From NCBI GenBank assembly GCA_949752745.1, contig OX457027.1, forward strand, positions 59,980,859 through 60,044,858: a DNA stretch of 64,000 nt, given 5' to 3'. Positions 16,267 to 29,099 of this stretch are shown piece by piece. Each line of letters starts with the position of its first letter. The stretch's first letter is position 1. The notes below the pieces were generated by a model. That model ran no database searches, was not told where the DNA came from, and saw nothing but the letters and a program-made list of their open reading frames with translations. This DNA comes from Protula sp. h YS-2021. Taxonomy: Eukaryota > Annelida > Polychaeta > Sabellida > Serpulidae. Made by a program: the position numbers and the translations under genes.

Positions 16267-17639
16267 ATTCATAAGTCGGAGCTCTGTGATCTGAACTTTG
16301 ATCTATAGTTTCATGACCCAAGGTTAAGTAACCTGTATTCTCTCGGAAAGAGTTAGAGATCGAGCAATTATGACCTCATTTTCGGACTCCACTACATTTT
16401 AAGTGATATAAAGGACAATTCCTGATCTGAACGTTGACATACATTTGCAAGACCAGAGATCACACGACTGATATCTCGGAAGCCGTCAGGGACTTGACTG
16501 CGTTGCATAAGGGGTAATTCTGTGATTAAAAATTAGGCCACATTTTTCAACGGCGAAGGTCACGTGATCTGTTTTATTTAAAAAAAACCAATGTAAGTTA
16601 ACCCTCACCATGACTGCTTTCCTTCATGCTGGAATGTTTTCGACTAGAAGTAGGAAAACTGTCTCTATTTGCAGTAAGGTATTCGGTGTTTATGTCTATG
16701 CAATGTCAAGTTTGTGTCCCAAGTCGGCACTCCAGTAGAGCGTGATGTCATAAATAAAATAAACAATTTGAAACCTGTCTCTTTTCCAATAGTTGCATTT
16801 CGTCGCTTTTTGTTTGTGCAGTATAAAGAGAGAGAGAGAAAAAGCAAAAATGAATAAATAAATAAATATGATCGTTACTTCTGAAAGAAAAAAACACGTC
16901 ACAGGACGGCGTGCTATGCTTATACATGACAACCTTCAGTAACTCATGCATTTTAAGCAGCAGAGATTGCGAAAAAATCTTCAAGCGTATTGTAAAAACG
17001 AGGTGTCACTTTTTACTCAAGAACCAGTGACGTTGTTGTAGAAATGAACAATAACGAACCAGTCTGTAGCCTGTCACCTGGCTCATTAATTTTACTGCTT
17101 AATTAGGTGCAATTTGGGAGGTCAAATAAAAAAAGATAAAAAGGCTTCAATAAAATATAGGCTATTTTTGCGGGGGGGGGGGGGGGAAGGGGGCGGTTGT
17201 AAGACATATGACGAGTTTTCTTATTAATCTCGAACGATGTTATTTTTCTTCTACAGCTGTATTTATGTTTGACTCGAAATCGCTTCCCAGACGGTAATTT
17301 TCTCAGGTTGCCAGTAAACATTGTGGCGTCGGGTCAACCTTGGAGAGACGTCCCACCCTACTTTGAACAACGTCCGGCTTTGACTTTTTATGGAAGCAGA
17401 AACAGCTCATAGTGTGGTCCCCCCCCCCCCCCCCCCCCCGGGTAACAGTGCCCTCAATCTTGGGTCACGCAGGATAAGTATAAAGTCGATTTCCATGAAT
17501 AGTTTTTAAGAAATGAGAAAAACCTTGCGCGCTCTTGAAATTCTCATATTTTACGTTCTCGTGTTGGTCTGTTTTCAAAGGAGCCTATCATAGTCACCAC
17601 TTCCAGTTAGCGATAGCACAAGGAGGTTGTTTTTTGGTT

Positions 17640-17780
17640 GGGAGACCGACGTCAATACAACGTCGAGTTTTCGACCTCTATCCAACGTCGATTTTCCCCC
17701 TTTACTCAACTTTGTACCAAAGACATCGATTAGACGTCGCAGAAAGTTTGGTTGCGACCAAAAGTAACATCTTTACAACG
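17640..17780. repeat. CAACGTCGA-type dispersed repeat
   Basis: Clustered ACAACGTCGA / GACGTCG words. Related word-rich stretches occur at 40795-41000, 45590-45760 and 47280-47520. Short dispersed repeat family without coding sequence. Confidence 0.4.
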
Positions 17781-18400
17781 TTTGCTTACCCATCCTCTAG
17801 TGAACGTTATGTCAAAGAAGTTGCAAAGATGTTGATCTGGGATCGCCACCAATTGGAGTCAAAGTATAATCAGATTTAATGTTCTGGTTTGGTCGGATCG
17901 ACGCCGGAATGTTTTCTGGGCTTAAAGGTTTTGCTCATTGTTGCAGCAAAAGCCAGCTGTCACTCAACAGATTTTTTAAAGTATGAGTTTTTTTAATACT
18001 GTATACTCTAAACATTTGCTTCGGATTCTTTTTAGTTATACATAAATCTATAAACCTAAGAAAATCCAAGAAAACAAAAGTTTGGAAAAATCTCGGTATT
18101 GAAGAGACAAGAGAGAGAGCAACCACCTATGTTTACTGGGAAATAATGAGTAAGCAACGTTTGATCTTGTGTTTGTGCCGTCGTGTTAAGAAACCGTTTT
18201 TAACGCTTATTTAACATCAAACTGGTCTTTCTCTTGTTTTTCCACGAAATCATTGAACCAGAAGATATTAAACACTTTTTATGAAGAAGTACGAAAACAC
18301 TCTATATTACCTTCATTTTGATTTTTTTCATCATTTCAGAAAAAAGTAAATAAAATAAAGAGAAAAAAGTTGTTGATTTTGCGTGTCATAAAGCTGGGTC

Positions 18401-18645
18401 AGGGAAAATGGTAACAAAAATAATGGCAACGGAAAAAATGGCAATAGGAAATAATGGCAACGGAAAAAATGGCAAAGTGAAAAAGTGGAAAATGGCAAAT
18501 GGTGCAGGGATGTTTCGATCATCTCATACAATCAACTTGGACTAGCTCAGCTATACCAAGGACCGAGGAGGTCAAGCTCTCCTGTGGAACGCTCGATGGC
18601 GTTGTTTTGCCATTGTTGGCGTTGCCATATTATCCGTTGTCAGTT
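18401..18645. mobile_element. Small element with AATGGCAACGG clusters
   Basis: Five or more AATGGCAA(CGG) words lie at 18410-18502. Inverted counterparts (TTTGCCATTG, GTTGCCAT, CCGTTGTC) lie at 18605-18645. It resembles the other clustered-end elements, though the arms match less well. Confidence 0.4.
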
Positions 18646-18754
18646 TCCAACAACCCATAAAGCTACTTATGTGCTTTTTAAAAATAAGTTTATCTAAAAG
18701 GTCTGAAAACTTACACCACCATTATATGAGCTTTGGCCTAACCTAACGATGGGA

Positions 18755-20745
18755 TCTTCTCCACTTTAAGATGCGTTTCCCTTCCGATTATTACCTTCCA
18801 CGCAAAATATTAGAACCAATTTTTTGTCGTAGTTAGAGCGGTATTATCCCACCATCCAACTACCGACCAATCAGATCGAGGCAATCCTCTGATATTACTT
18901 CACTGATGAGATGGGGGTATTCCCTTTAAGCACAACAGAGGTGGTTACAAGCTCACCGAGGCCTGTTGTGGGATGGATAGGTGGGAGAATAGGCTGAAAA
19001 TGGAGATAAAAAGCTAGTTTTACTTCGCAAAAGTTTCAAATACGCATATCTCTACTTTTAGATGGAACTTAAGTCCGGAGAAGGGGAGTCTATATTTTAA
19101 ACTGCACACAAAGGTTGCGAATTACGCTAAAACACATAAAAGTTCACTGACTATTACAGTCTCTGTTACTAACCAACAGGCTTCGTCTCCATTTTGGGGA
19201 GACGTCTAGCCTCTTGTCCCTCGACCGTCTGGTGTAACTCGTGTATTTGTCGTTGACAGGTTCAACGAGTCACTCGGTATGATGTGCAGGTGACAGCTGC
19301 TACTGTGTCCGGATGCCTAGCTCGGTCGATGGTGTCGCAAAACTGGAGCCTGAGGCCGTCTGGATAATGGTCATCTGCTGCCTGGGGGACCAGGGCTTCT
19401 TATTCGAAATAGGTAGCTTGTCCGGCTGGCCCGTAGCCCATGCCATGCGCAGTGTCGTGAGCTCATAACCCTCTAGAATGTACAGTTCAGCGACAGTTTC
19501 TAAAACGACAATGGCTGGCTTGGCCTTTTGGGCTTTTCTGGGTATCCAGAATCCACCAGGACACCTGACGTGAAAACCTGACCCATAATCACACAGCTTG
19601 CTTTTTTCATGGTATCCACAACGAACCTCTGCGTCCCGGTCAGACCCCGGTCTCTTTTGCAACGGTTGCACACCGAGTGCGAGCTGAGAGAGGTGGATGG
19701 GTGCGTGCACTCTAGATGTTTCGATGGTGACCACAGGCTGCCCTCTGTCTGAAAAACAAGTAGAAAAATGGACTATGAAATAACTACAAGTGAAAGCACA
19801 TTTGAAAGCTTAAATTATCATTTCAAGCTTTATTCAGTTACCTATTGCAATAAAACCATCTTAAAGAGCTTTCAGAAGCCAATTTAAGTCAATTTAGACG
19901 ATTCTAGGCAAAATCAGAGGCTTTTAGGCCTATGCTTCCATAAGGTCCTGTGCCGTGCTGGGACGGACCATGACACCCAGATACCGTCCCAGGTCAGACC
20001 CTAGCACCCCTGACCTGGAACCGTATGGGTACTGTAGACCGTCCGTGGATCGTCCGGTGACGAACTTATTACAGGAATGTGGCCCAAAACGGTTCCCTAG
20101 AAACGCCAAAAAAGCATCTCTTTCCGCCCGGACAAAGATAAGTAATGCAGGACTTGTATGGCGTATGGAGTGCAAGCTTAAGCACAGAACTGGCCATTTC
20201 TGCATTGGCACAGTCAGACGAATAAGGCTTGGAGTCGATGCAGGCAAGGCATACTGTTAAGACTTAAAACAACTGTTAGGCGATGTGTGATGGAACCATT
20301 TACTGATTCTTGACCCTGTAGCTTCTTGTAGAGAATAAGAGGCACGACTCTCGGTGATATCGAAACTTCACCTCTGCGTGTAAACTTAACATCTACCAGA
20401 CCAAACTTTGCCCTTTACTCGAATCATTTTTACAAAAATTTTAGAATATGATAAATTCGTTCTTTATGAGTTAAACAAACTAAAATTGAAGCAAATTTGC
20501 ACCATTTAACTAGTTTTCAAAAGCAAAAGTTGCAAGCACACAGAATAGCGTGTGTTTGAAGAACCACGCTTAAAGGGAATACCCTGTGTCATCAGTGACG
20601 TAATACCAGAGGGCTCCCTTAATCTGATTGGATGATGGACGGATGTCCGGATAGGACCGTTTAAGCCGCGACAATGTTATTTATCTTTATTGCGTGGACT
20701 GAATTAATCGGAAGGGAAACGCATCTAAAAGTGGAGATAAACGAA
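18755..20745. mobile_element. ~2-kb element with ~190-bp inverted ends (family B, copy 1)
   Basis: The left arm (18757-18930) and right arm (20570-20745) match after reverse complementing. Shared blocks include GCTTAAAGGGAATACC, CATCAGTGA, CTGATTGG and CGGAAGGGAAACGCATCT. The interior from about 19790 onward recurs at 48955-49920. Frames at 19300-19734 (-) and 19930-20247 (-) are open but resemble nothing I know, and the second is not kept open in the other copy. Confidence 0.65.
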
Positions 20746-21399
20746 TTCCAAGCTTTTGCAAAGTTAAGACATAATCTCTGAAAATAAATGTTCAATTTGT
20801 TTAATTAGTAAAAAATTTCGTAGTAAGACTCTGATTACAGGCTCTGATCAATGTTTCTCAATGATCGTTAGAACCCAAAAAAACACGGAATTAATATTGT
20901 CAAAACAATTACTTCGGTCAGCTGGGCTGACTTAAGCAAAAGGAAAAAAAAGAGATAAAAGAAAAAAACTGTTGTCTTTTGATGTAACACAGCGTGGCAT
21001 GCGCCGACGCTGCAGAACAAATAAATGCTTGAGTTGTGAATGTGACGAAAGGAAACGTTTTACTTTCGATTTCCTTTACATGGAAGATGCCAGTAATAAC
21101 CAAACAACGCCTACCTTCCGTCATCCGATGTCTAATAAACGTTGCGTAAAGGTTGCAAATGGAAGCCAAAACAAAGTTTATTTCCCAACGCTCTATAGAG
21201 CCGGAAAAGCATCCAAGAGGAGCGTCGGCCGCACGGCTTACAGGACGCCAGACAACACCGTCAGCTCCACCTGTGTAACTCAAACACTCCCAACTTGATT
21301 ACCTGTAGTAATCGTGGACGACAAGGTAACTATTAGAGACAATGTTCTCACCTACGCCGAGAGTATCGCTAGAACAAGCTGCGGGTCCTGGCGTAACAT

Positions 21400-21872
21400 T
21401 TTCCGATATCAGGGACAAAGTGCTGCACACAAAATCCATGCCCGCAGGCTCACATGGTTTTGGCAAAGATGGAAAGAATTGGGGCGGCAACCAAGGTGTT
21501 GAAGTGGCTAAGGTATGGCTACCAACTCGAATTTCATGAAGTACCTGGCCAAGTGCCGCACATCAGTCTCATTCACAAATACACGTTCGTGATTCGTATG
21601 AACGAACAGAATGGGAGATTGGTGTCTAAAAGTAGATAAGAAATCACTAAACGGGCATTTGACAACTCCAACATTGGAAACGGACACCAGAATATTTGTA
21701 AAGCGGTTAGTTGGGGTATGTGGGTGACATCGTTAGACCTTTCAGACGCGTATCGATGTGGCACCCACATTACTAATACCTATGCTTTCAAGTGGGGACC
21801 ACAAATATTGGCACCGTGTACTGCCCTTTGGTCTGACGCTGGCGCCTTGGACCTTCCGCAAGGCAATGCTTA
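21400..21872 (+). pseudogene. DIRS-like reverse transcriptase fragment
   Basis: Across frameshifts the plus strand reads RLTWFWQRWKELG, KVLKWLRYGYQLEFHEVPGQ, MWVTSLDLSDAY and HRVLPFGLTLAPWTFRKAML. These follow the order of DIRS-type RT: the GGRL-x-x-F-x-x-W box, GY-x-x-EF-x-x-xP, SLDLSDAY (first catalytic Asp) and LPFGL-x-x-AP. The downstream catalytic block is lost, apparently where the LINE fragment begins. Confidence 0.72.
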
Positions 21873-21949
21873 AGTGAATTTGTTGGGGCGACAGCAGCTA
21901 ACGCTGTTTTTTAACCTGGAAGACAGGCTGAATTCGGAACTAGACAGGG

Positions 21950-23745
21950 AATGGGTGGCCAGTCAGATGTTAATGTTACTCGACAAATGCTTCGAGCTAG
22001 TGTTGCTAGAGAAGTCAGTCATACAATCAAAACAAGTAATTGTAATTCTAGGGAGTGTGTTCGACTTCACTTTCACTCAAAATTGCAAAATATTCTGAAA
22101 AAAAACTTCCCGGAGAATAGTACTCGTGTAATGCAATTCGATGGTTCGGAGAACGTAATCAAACTTAATGGAAAATTTTTAGTTGTTGGATGACAATGGC
22201 GTTTTAAACTTGCTGAAACAGTCGAAAGACAAATTTTGCGAAATTGATTCATTAGTTACGACTCCACTGAAACAACGCCAAAATGAACTTCGACCTCTGA
22301 TAAAGCATACTGTAAATGAATCACTCCAGAAAGCTCGGAAATGCAAAGCAGCTATTGTGAAACCGCTATTAAAAAGCCCTCTTTTGATTTAACGCTGAAG
22401 AACTATCGGCCTGTCTCAAATCCAAATTTCATAGGAAAACTCAAAACTCAAAACATAGGAATTTCCAACGAGCAGTTAACAGCCAAATATCTGCACACAT
22501 GATAGCAAGTAAAGTAAATGAGCCGTTGCAATCGGCATACAAACATAGTTGTAAAACGACACTGGTCAAAATTTTCTATGATCTTCTCACTCACCTTGAC
22601 CAGAACCACGCTGTACTTGTAGCATTACTCGATGCTGCGTTTGACTGGGCTCACCATGCACTTCTGCTATAACGTCTCGAAATCACCCATGCAATATCCG
22701 GAATGGTTGTTCTCTGGGTTCACCCACTTGTCAGAGCGTATGACGCGAGGCAGAGTTGATGGCATGTTTTACGATCCAGTCAATCTAGATGTCGGATTAC
22801 CCCCAAGGATGTCAACTGGGCCCCTGATTTTACAATGATTATATGCAGACGATGGGTGGACTAATAAGCCGACTGCGTCTCCTCGATCATTTGTACTCCG
22901 ACGAAACCCAGAGCAAAAATAAATTACCTGGTTGTATTGAGGAACTGGCCACAAGAGTTGAACGTATACCAGGGTGGATGCAACACAATAAGTTGAAAGT
23001 TAACTGCGATAAAACTGAATTTTTAATAATTTCTAGTCGAAGGAACCAACAGGTTTTTAAAATGGACTCTATCGAAATATGAAAAGATGTCGTTGAGAAG
23101 GCAACAAATTTCGGCGTAACAATAGACTGTACCCTTGATATGGATAATGAGATTACAAACGTCTGTAAAACATGCTATTTCTACATTACATGGATTAAAA
23201 AGATTCGACTGTTCTTGGACTTTGATGTCGCAAAGTCGCTAGTGCGCGCACTAATAATAAGCCGCCTTGACTAAGCCGCCAAGTAAAAGGCCTCCGAAAT
23301 GTTCCCTGTATCTTCTTCAAAAGGTGATGAACACTGTTGTCCGGGTCATATTCAAAGTCGGAAGAGGAGAACATAATTCACCTTACGTGAAGGAGCTCCA
23401 TTGGTGACCAGTAGCAGAGAGAATTCAGTTTAAAATTCTTCCTTTAAACTCGGTGCATAACACTGGGACAGCCTATCTGAGCAATTTAGTTTCTTTTCGA
23501 CGGTCGTCCCATGCCCTTTATTCTGCAGATCAGAACTTTTGAGCTGTCCATAAAACAAAAAATAGCGACAGGACGTTTCAAAATATTGCATCGGTACTGT
23601 GGAATAACTTACCGTTCATGCTCAGATCGAGCACAAACTGTGTAGTATTCAAAAAGGGGCTAAAGCACTTTTATTTAAGGCGCTTAGGTGCCTTGCTGAA
23701 TAAGTGCGATATGAAAATTCTGTATGATATGATATGATGTCCGCG
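21950..23745 (+). pseudogene. CR1/L2-like LINE ORF2 remnant
   Basis: Broken by many stops and frameshifts, it still carries ordered blocks. These are FHSKLQNI; AAIVKPLLK then KNYRPVSN; PLQSAYKHSCKTTLVKI; HAVLVALLDAAFD; GLPPRMSTGPL; LYADDGW (catalytic ADD); WMQHNKLKVNCDKTEFLII; TNFGVTIDCTLDMDNEI; ISRLD; YVKELHW; and FKKGLKHFYL near 23680. The 3' end has a short (ATGAT)n tail at about 23725-23740, typical of this class. The endonuclease domain is absent. Confidence 0.85.
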
Positions 23746-24731
23746 ATCCTAGCAGAGACGTTCGTGGAGCTGTCATTAGCAACGGAGAAAACGCCGAGCG
23801 CCTCCATGTACCAAGCACGCAGTGTGTTAGAAATGGAAGCAGTACTGAAGATCCTGGGGTGACAACTTAAACGTATTAGTAAACATGGCCTTCAAACATG
23901 GTCTAGGTACGACACACACAGTGACACACAGTAACGGCACGATTTCGGAAATATCCCTGCTTGCGCTAACCCAAGACACACCAGAAGGAGAGATCAATGC
24001 TAACCCAAGACGCACCAGAAGACTGGATGGTGCTCCGTTGACACGCACAAGCGTCGAAGGCCATACGAAGCCTGGAACAGACAATGTTAATAAAACCATT
24101 TCTTTGCCATGTTAGCAGGGACATATGGAAACCCACCATCTCCAGCGTCATGAGGAAGGCAGTGATGGCAGCACAAGAGGCTGCGCGCAGGAGGATGGCT
24201 CGCGAGAGGTTCTCAAGACGCACCCATGAAGTGTAATAGGTCCCGTGCTCGCTACAATGGGTAACCGCCTCGACCGGTGGGGAAGAAATATGCCACCTGC
24301 CAGCGAAGTCCATACTACACAAATAACACGGTAACGAGGGTAAAAGTCATTAAGTATTTTGTCAAGGGAGCGCCATTAGGACAATCACTAACACGGAATG
24401 GTGTTAGTGACTGTCACACGCCTCATGGTACGGGGACGAAAAAATAGCACGACTTAAGAGCACCAGGGAATGAAACGTCACGAGGGGGCACACCTGGGAA
24501 CACACGAGTAGCGCAAGTGCACCAACTGGGGCACATATGGTAACACGGGATAAATATTAAGATTATATAAATTTCAATGAATTTCACTGTGTGAACAGTA
24601 TTACGTGTCTTCGACTTAATTCGGCGTGCAGAATTAGCAGGAATTCGCAGTATTTCAACAATTAAAATTGCCCAAGATGAAAGAATAACATATCGAAACA
24701 GCCAACGCAGAGTTACCTACTTGTTAGGGGT

Positions 24732-24929
24732 ATGCAGTTTCGCAGTTTACTTTCAGGGGAAAGGTACCGCACAGCCCGACAAGCCCGACGAGTCACCACG
24801 AGAGAGGTCATGGGCAGGGAGTTATGCCACAGCTTCAACACCCTCAAGGGTTGCAATCTGGCTCGCTACAACTTCACCCAAGCAGGCAGTACGGAATCGG
24901 AGAGGCACCTGGAATCTCTCCACCGCTAA
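24732..24929 (+). pseudogene. DIRS-like gag zinc-knuckle fragment
   Basis: The frame ends RELCHSFNTLKGCNLARYNF then TQAGSTESERHLESLHR and a stop. It resembles the Cys-rich C-terminal box of DIRS-type gag (LC-x-x-FN-x-x-KGC ... C-x-F-x-H ...). Several expected Cys/His are replaced by Tyr, Thr or Ala, so it is a decayed copy. It lies downstream of the RT fragment, opposite to the normal gag-RT order, so the two are probably from separate insertions. Confidence 0.45.
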
Positions 24930-25379
24930 TAGGATCGCGACGCCTCTGACCTACTTTCGACCAAAATTCTAAATTGGCAGCAACTTTGGAAAACTATCAG
25001 AGCATGGAATTCCTTTTAGACGGGCTTTCAAACGGCTTCAACGTTGTAAACGTTAACGAGTAACGATAAACACACTGCAGCCTTTCAGTCCCGCCAAACA
25101 AGCCACATATAATTAGCTGCTTGTCTCCCCTCCGGAGCGCATTTGGAACGCGAAATTCAGTAAGCTCAACTGGGTCGCGTGGGTCCTGGTGCGATCTTTC
25201 CTGCACTGTAATCTTTAGAAACTATGAATACCTTGGTGGTTTTAGTTTTAAGTCAAATATGGGGTAGTTTAATTTGCATTCCAAACTTGCATGGAATCAT
25301 GCAAACTTTGGATGGATAAATAATGATCCAAATTAATGATCAGAATACATAAACATATATGTTAGTGTTATGTATATAT

Positions 25380-25490
25380 ATATAACTCACTTAGCGAATC
25401 TGTAGATTCGCTGAAAATTTTCAGTGAATCTACAGATTCGCTGGTTTTTCACCTAAAAAATTATACAGATTAGCTGAAATTGCCTGATCG
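25380..25490. repeat. AGCGAATCTGTAGATTCGCT palindrome cluster
   Basis: A near-perfect 20-bp palindrome followed by an inverted pair (TTCAGTGAATCTACAGATTC and AGATTCGCTGAAAATTTTC). It looks like one end of a modular element; the opposite end was not located. Confidence 0.5.
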
Positions 25491-25989
25491 GCCATCTTTA
25501 CGGACATGATCACTTTTTTTTTGCTAATATTTGAAATTTAATTGCTTTTGTATGATTTCGTTACTCCAGATGTATTTTACACACCTTTTTCTTGGTTTGT
25601 GTGAGAGGAATGTATTAAAATCGAGCTTTATTATCTGTTTCCATTGCTAATAACTCATTTCAATTTAAAGGCTTTCACACCGGAATAAAGTTTCTATTCG
25701 TCGAAATCCTGGTCCTATCAGGTTCTGTTAAATTAAACAATTAAACTATTAGTGTGGTGAGCATCGAAAATTAACACTGATTGGGTAAGCGCACCGTAAT
25801 TCAATTGCAATTTATATCACCTGGAGGTGAAGTGATTTTTGTGTTGCACTCACAGAAAAATCATTGCTATTTGGCTAATAGCAATTTGAATTATACTCAG
25901 AAGGGGAGCAATGATTGCAATTTATTTAGAAAAAACAGTATTACGATTTGCTGTGATCAATTTTATGAACGACGATAACACAAAGAGAG

Positions 25990-26228
25990 AAACTTAATTT
26001 AAGCCTTTGTGAATATTGATAGCAAATATTTTCGAACGCTTTCCAATATCGTTTTTCATTTGAGACTATAAATTCGCATTTCAACAGTGCATTTTTAAAG
26101 CCAGTTAAATAAAAATATGTGTAATTTCAAAAGTTTTGATTGCAATATATCCTATTCCAAAAAAAAACAAAACAAGAAACTTAATTTAAGCATTTGTGAA
26201 TATTGATAGCACATATTTTCGAACGCAT
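25990..26228. repeat. Direct repeat pair of ~48 bp
   Basis: The block TGTGAATATTGATAGCAAAT with TATTTTCGAACGC occurs near 26007 and again near 26195, with few changes. The second copy leads straight into a tandem array. Confidence 0.7.
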
Positions 26229-26520
26229 GTTTATTTATCTTGCGTCGATTTGCACTTCGAATTTCGGACCAATGCGCATGTATATTCAACTTCCGTTGGT
26301 GAGTGGTACGCAATTTGGACCAGTGCGCATATTTATTTAGCTTTCGTTGATCACATTTGGGACGACTGCGCATGTTTATTTAACTGGCGTTGATCAGCTT
26401 TACTTATTTTAGACCAATGCGCATGTTTATTTAAGTTGCGTTGATGCGCGGTTCCCATTTCGGACTAATGCGCAAGTTTATTTAACTTGCGTGATAAGCG
26501 GTTCGCATTTCGGATCAGTG
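26223..26520. repeat. ~51-bp tandem repeat, six units
   Basis: Units begin TGCGCATGTTTATTTAACTT and end in CATTTCGGACCAA. They start near 26223, 26274, 26325, 26368, 26419 and 26470; one unit is shorter. There is no coding sense; the open frames across it are by chance. Confidence 0.8.
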
Positions 26521-27479
26521 CCATATATTAATACATGGCAACATATGAATAAACCTTCAATCTGCACATGCATTATAACACTGATGAGACAAAAGGGTTT
26601 CTCAGGTCAATGCATTCAAAGTTATCTATTTTTGAGTAGAGGTTTTATTAACACGAGTCACTCAGATACGTCTTCAGAGGGAGGATTACAAGGCTTACGG
26701 CTGTCCGCCTACTCAGAAGAATCATTCATGGCATTAATATTCCTCAACCGTTTCCGCATAAAGAGTGGGATTAGGAAAGAAGATACTGTGTTTAATATTA
26801 GCCCTTTCATTCTCACAAAAAGTAACGATTCGGTTTATTGTTGCATATTTGTTGCTGGATCTCCGCTTTATTCCACACTAACAGGTTGTTTTTGCAGCGA
26901 ATGGCATGCAATTAAAGGCCACGAGGTTGACACTTACCACAGCTTGCAAAAGTGCACTTTCTGATTAAGTCAAATGATGCAAGTTCAAAATGGGCTTATG
27001 GATATGTAAAAAAGCCAACGAAAACGACTTTCACTTGTTAACCCGTAGTAAACTTGTGTAAAAAATTAAAAAGAATTGCAAGATTCGAAGCTGGTTTTTC
27101 TCTTGTAAGGCCACTGGGCTTCCAATATCCCATATACGGAAGTCCTGAGCAAAAATCCAGTGGTTCAATATCATTTCTTTTCAAAATGTAATGTGTTTGA
27201 AACTAATTCTTCAGTTTTAATCCGTCCAAAAAATCAGATTACAGGTAACAAGTACCACATTGGTGCAAAAGTATTTCGGGACGGCAGCCCATCGTACCGG
27301 AAGTCCACAACAAGCCATAGAAATGGAGGCGATCAGGTAAAAAATGTTCGCAAAAAAGCAAAATTACGCACACATATGCGCTTTTGGATCGTATACAGTT
27401 ACATAAAAAAGATAATTTTCTCCTACCTCCATCATTTCTGCAGTGTCGTCGCTAAATCTCATTCACAAACTAGCCGGAG

Positions 27480-28120
27480 GAACAGATCTCCATTAAGATC
27501 TTGCACTTTGTAAAGCCTTACGAGGGGTTAATAATCTATACCAATAAGTGACATTAGGTTACCTATTACATTACCAGTTCTCCGGAATCTGTGCAACTCA
27601 GCATCGGCCGTCTATTCAAGTCCTGGGAAAACTGCTATAATAAATTGTATTGCGTTTTGGAGAGATTATCGTGTCATCGTTAAACGTCAAAAATCCTCAC
27701 CTCCTTCATCTAGCTGACATCTAACTTCAACTAGACTGTTTAACAGTGTTCTTTAAATCCCATAAGCATAAAAAGCAAAGAACGCATTTCGGCTGCAGGT
27801 AAACGAAAGCCAACAATTGCCGGTTGTTTCTGCTTTGGGACAATATCTAAGTATCAGGAGTGCAGACCGAGGACCTCTTTTCCTCTACAACTCCAAGCCA
27901 CTCACATGAAATGCTTTTCAAAGATAATGCAGGACTGTTTAAAGTTCAGCTATCTTTGTCATCTCCCATATAGAACCCATAGTTGTAGGATAGGAGCTGC
28001 TACAAATGCTATATCTAAGTTATTTTCGGTCGAGCAGAGTAAAATAATAGGTAGATGGTGGTCCTCCTCTGTTCTCCAAAAATATGTACGTGTCCACAGT
28101 ATTAAAATCCGAACTTTCAA
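27480..28120 (+). pseudogene. Tyrosine recombinase (DIRS/Crypton type) remnant
   Basis: With frameshifts it reads FGEIIVSSLNVKNPHLLHLA, CLTVFFKSHKHK, QQLPVVSALGQYLSIRSADR-GPLFLYNSKPLT, a shift, then LPYRTHSCRIGAATNAISKL and IIGRWWSSSVLQKYVR. The HSCRIGAA box holds the catalytic H-x-x-R, GRW matches the next conserved position, and QKYVR holds the Tyr nucleophile. The shift falls directly after PLT. Eukaryotic DIRS and Crypton elements carry this enzyme. Confidence 0.72.
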
Positions 28121-28275
28121 TGTAGTCGGGAGGGGGTTCTCTGAAAGGGACACAGCCATTGCATATTGCTTATTTAGTTAGTTATTGAATAGATATTTTT
28201 CTTGCTCTACTGGAGTAGGCATATTTTTGATTAACATTTTTTCTCTCCTCAGGTGGAAGTAGCTGCATGCAGCTT

Positions 28276-29095
28276 GTGGCGTCAATATCGCGCCCTGTAT
28301 ATTATGCGTTTTAGTTGTAGTTATTATTCTTTTCATGTAAGTGTAATAGATTATAAACTGGTTAATAAATTCGTCGAGAATGATGATTCTCGACAAAACG
28401 GCAGTTTAAAATGTTCATTTCCTAGTCTAAGACTGGCAGTAAAAATGGCATTTTAAATGACAACGATTTAATAGTATTTTTGTGAGAGTCGCTCAGGTGA
28501 GGACCCCCTCCCCCTTTTTGGTAAATGCTCTTTGCGTGTTTCCTGTGTGCCTCATTGTCTTTTGTGTACAGAATGTGTTTGCCGTAATCCGCAGGTGCTA
28601 ATCATACTGCGACGTATCGCAATGAGTAATTGCCCTTCAGATGCGCTTTGATTTGATAGTGAAAACACCGTATTGTGAGATAAATTTGGCAATTTAAATC
28701 GGTGAGATACAGTTTTGGAATTGAAACCACCTCCATTCTCATCCACTGCCTAAATGTTTGTTTTCTCTTTTAAAGATATGTTAATCGAAAGGACGTACAT
28801 GCCGCCCTTGATTATTGTAGATTATGGTGGTAACTCTTTGTTCTTTTCATTTGACTTTAATAGACAGAAAAAATATGTTTCTTTAACAGTGTCTTTAGAG
28901 AATCGGCGTCAATAATGCCCCCTGTATATTGTGCGTTTCATTTGTGATTACTATTCTTTTCATGTCAGTGTAATAGATTATAAACTGGTTTAAAAAATTC
29001 TTTAAGAATGATTATTCTCGACAACACGGCAGCTTAAGATGTTCATTTCCTAGTTTAAGATAGTCTAAGACTGGCAGCAAAATGCATTTCTGTGT
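28276..29095. repeat. Direct duplication of ~180 bp
   Basis: 28276-28455 and 28905-29095 share CGTCAATA, CCCTGTATATT, TGTAATAGATTATAAACTGG, GATTATTCTCGACAA and CTAGT...CTAAGACTGGCAG in the same order. About 450 bp of unrelated DNA separates them. Confidence 0.7.
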
Positions 29096-29099
29096 GCAT

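Noticed and set aside
19300..19734. Minus-strand frame of 144 residues
   Set aside because: Lies inside the inverted-repeat element, matches no family I know, and has no splice or start context worth calling a gene.
20972..21298. Frames on both strands of about 110-120 residues
   Set aside because: Both strands are open over the same DNA with no recognisable motif; likely chance or an old repeat.
26491..26964. Plus-strand frame of 157 residues
   Set aside because: Starts in the 51-bp array; the rest has no motif, no splice context and no match to a known family.
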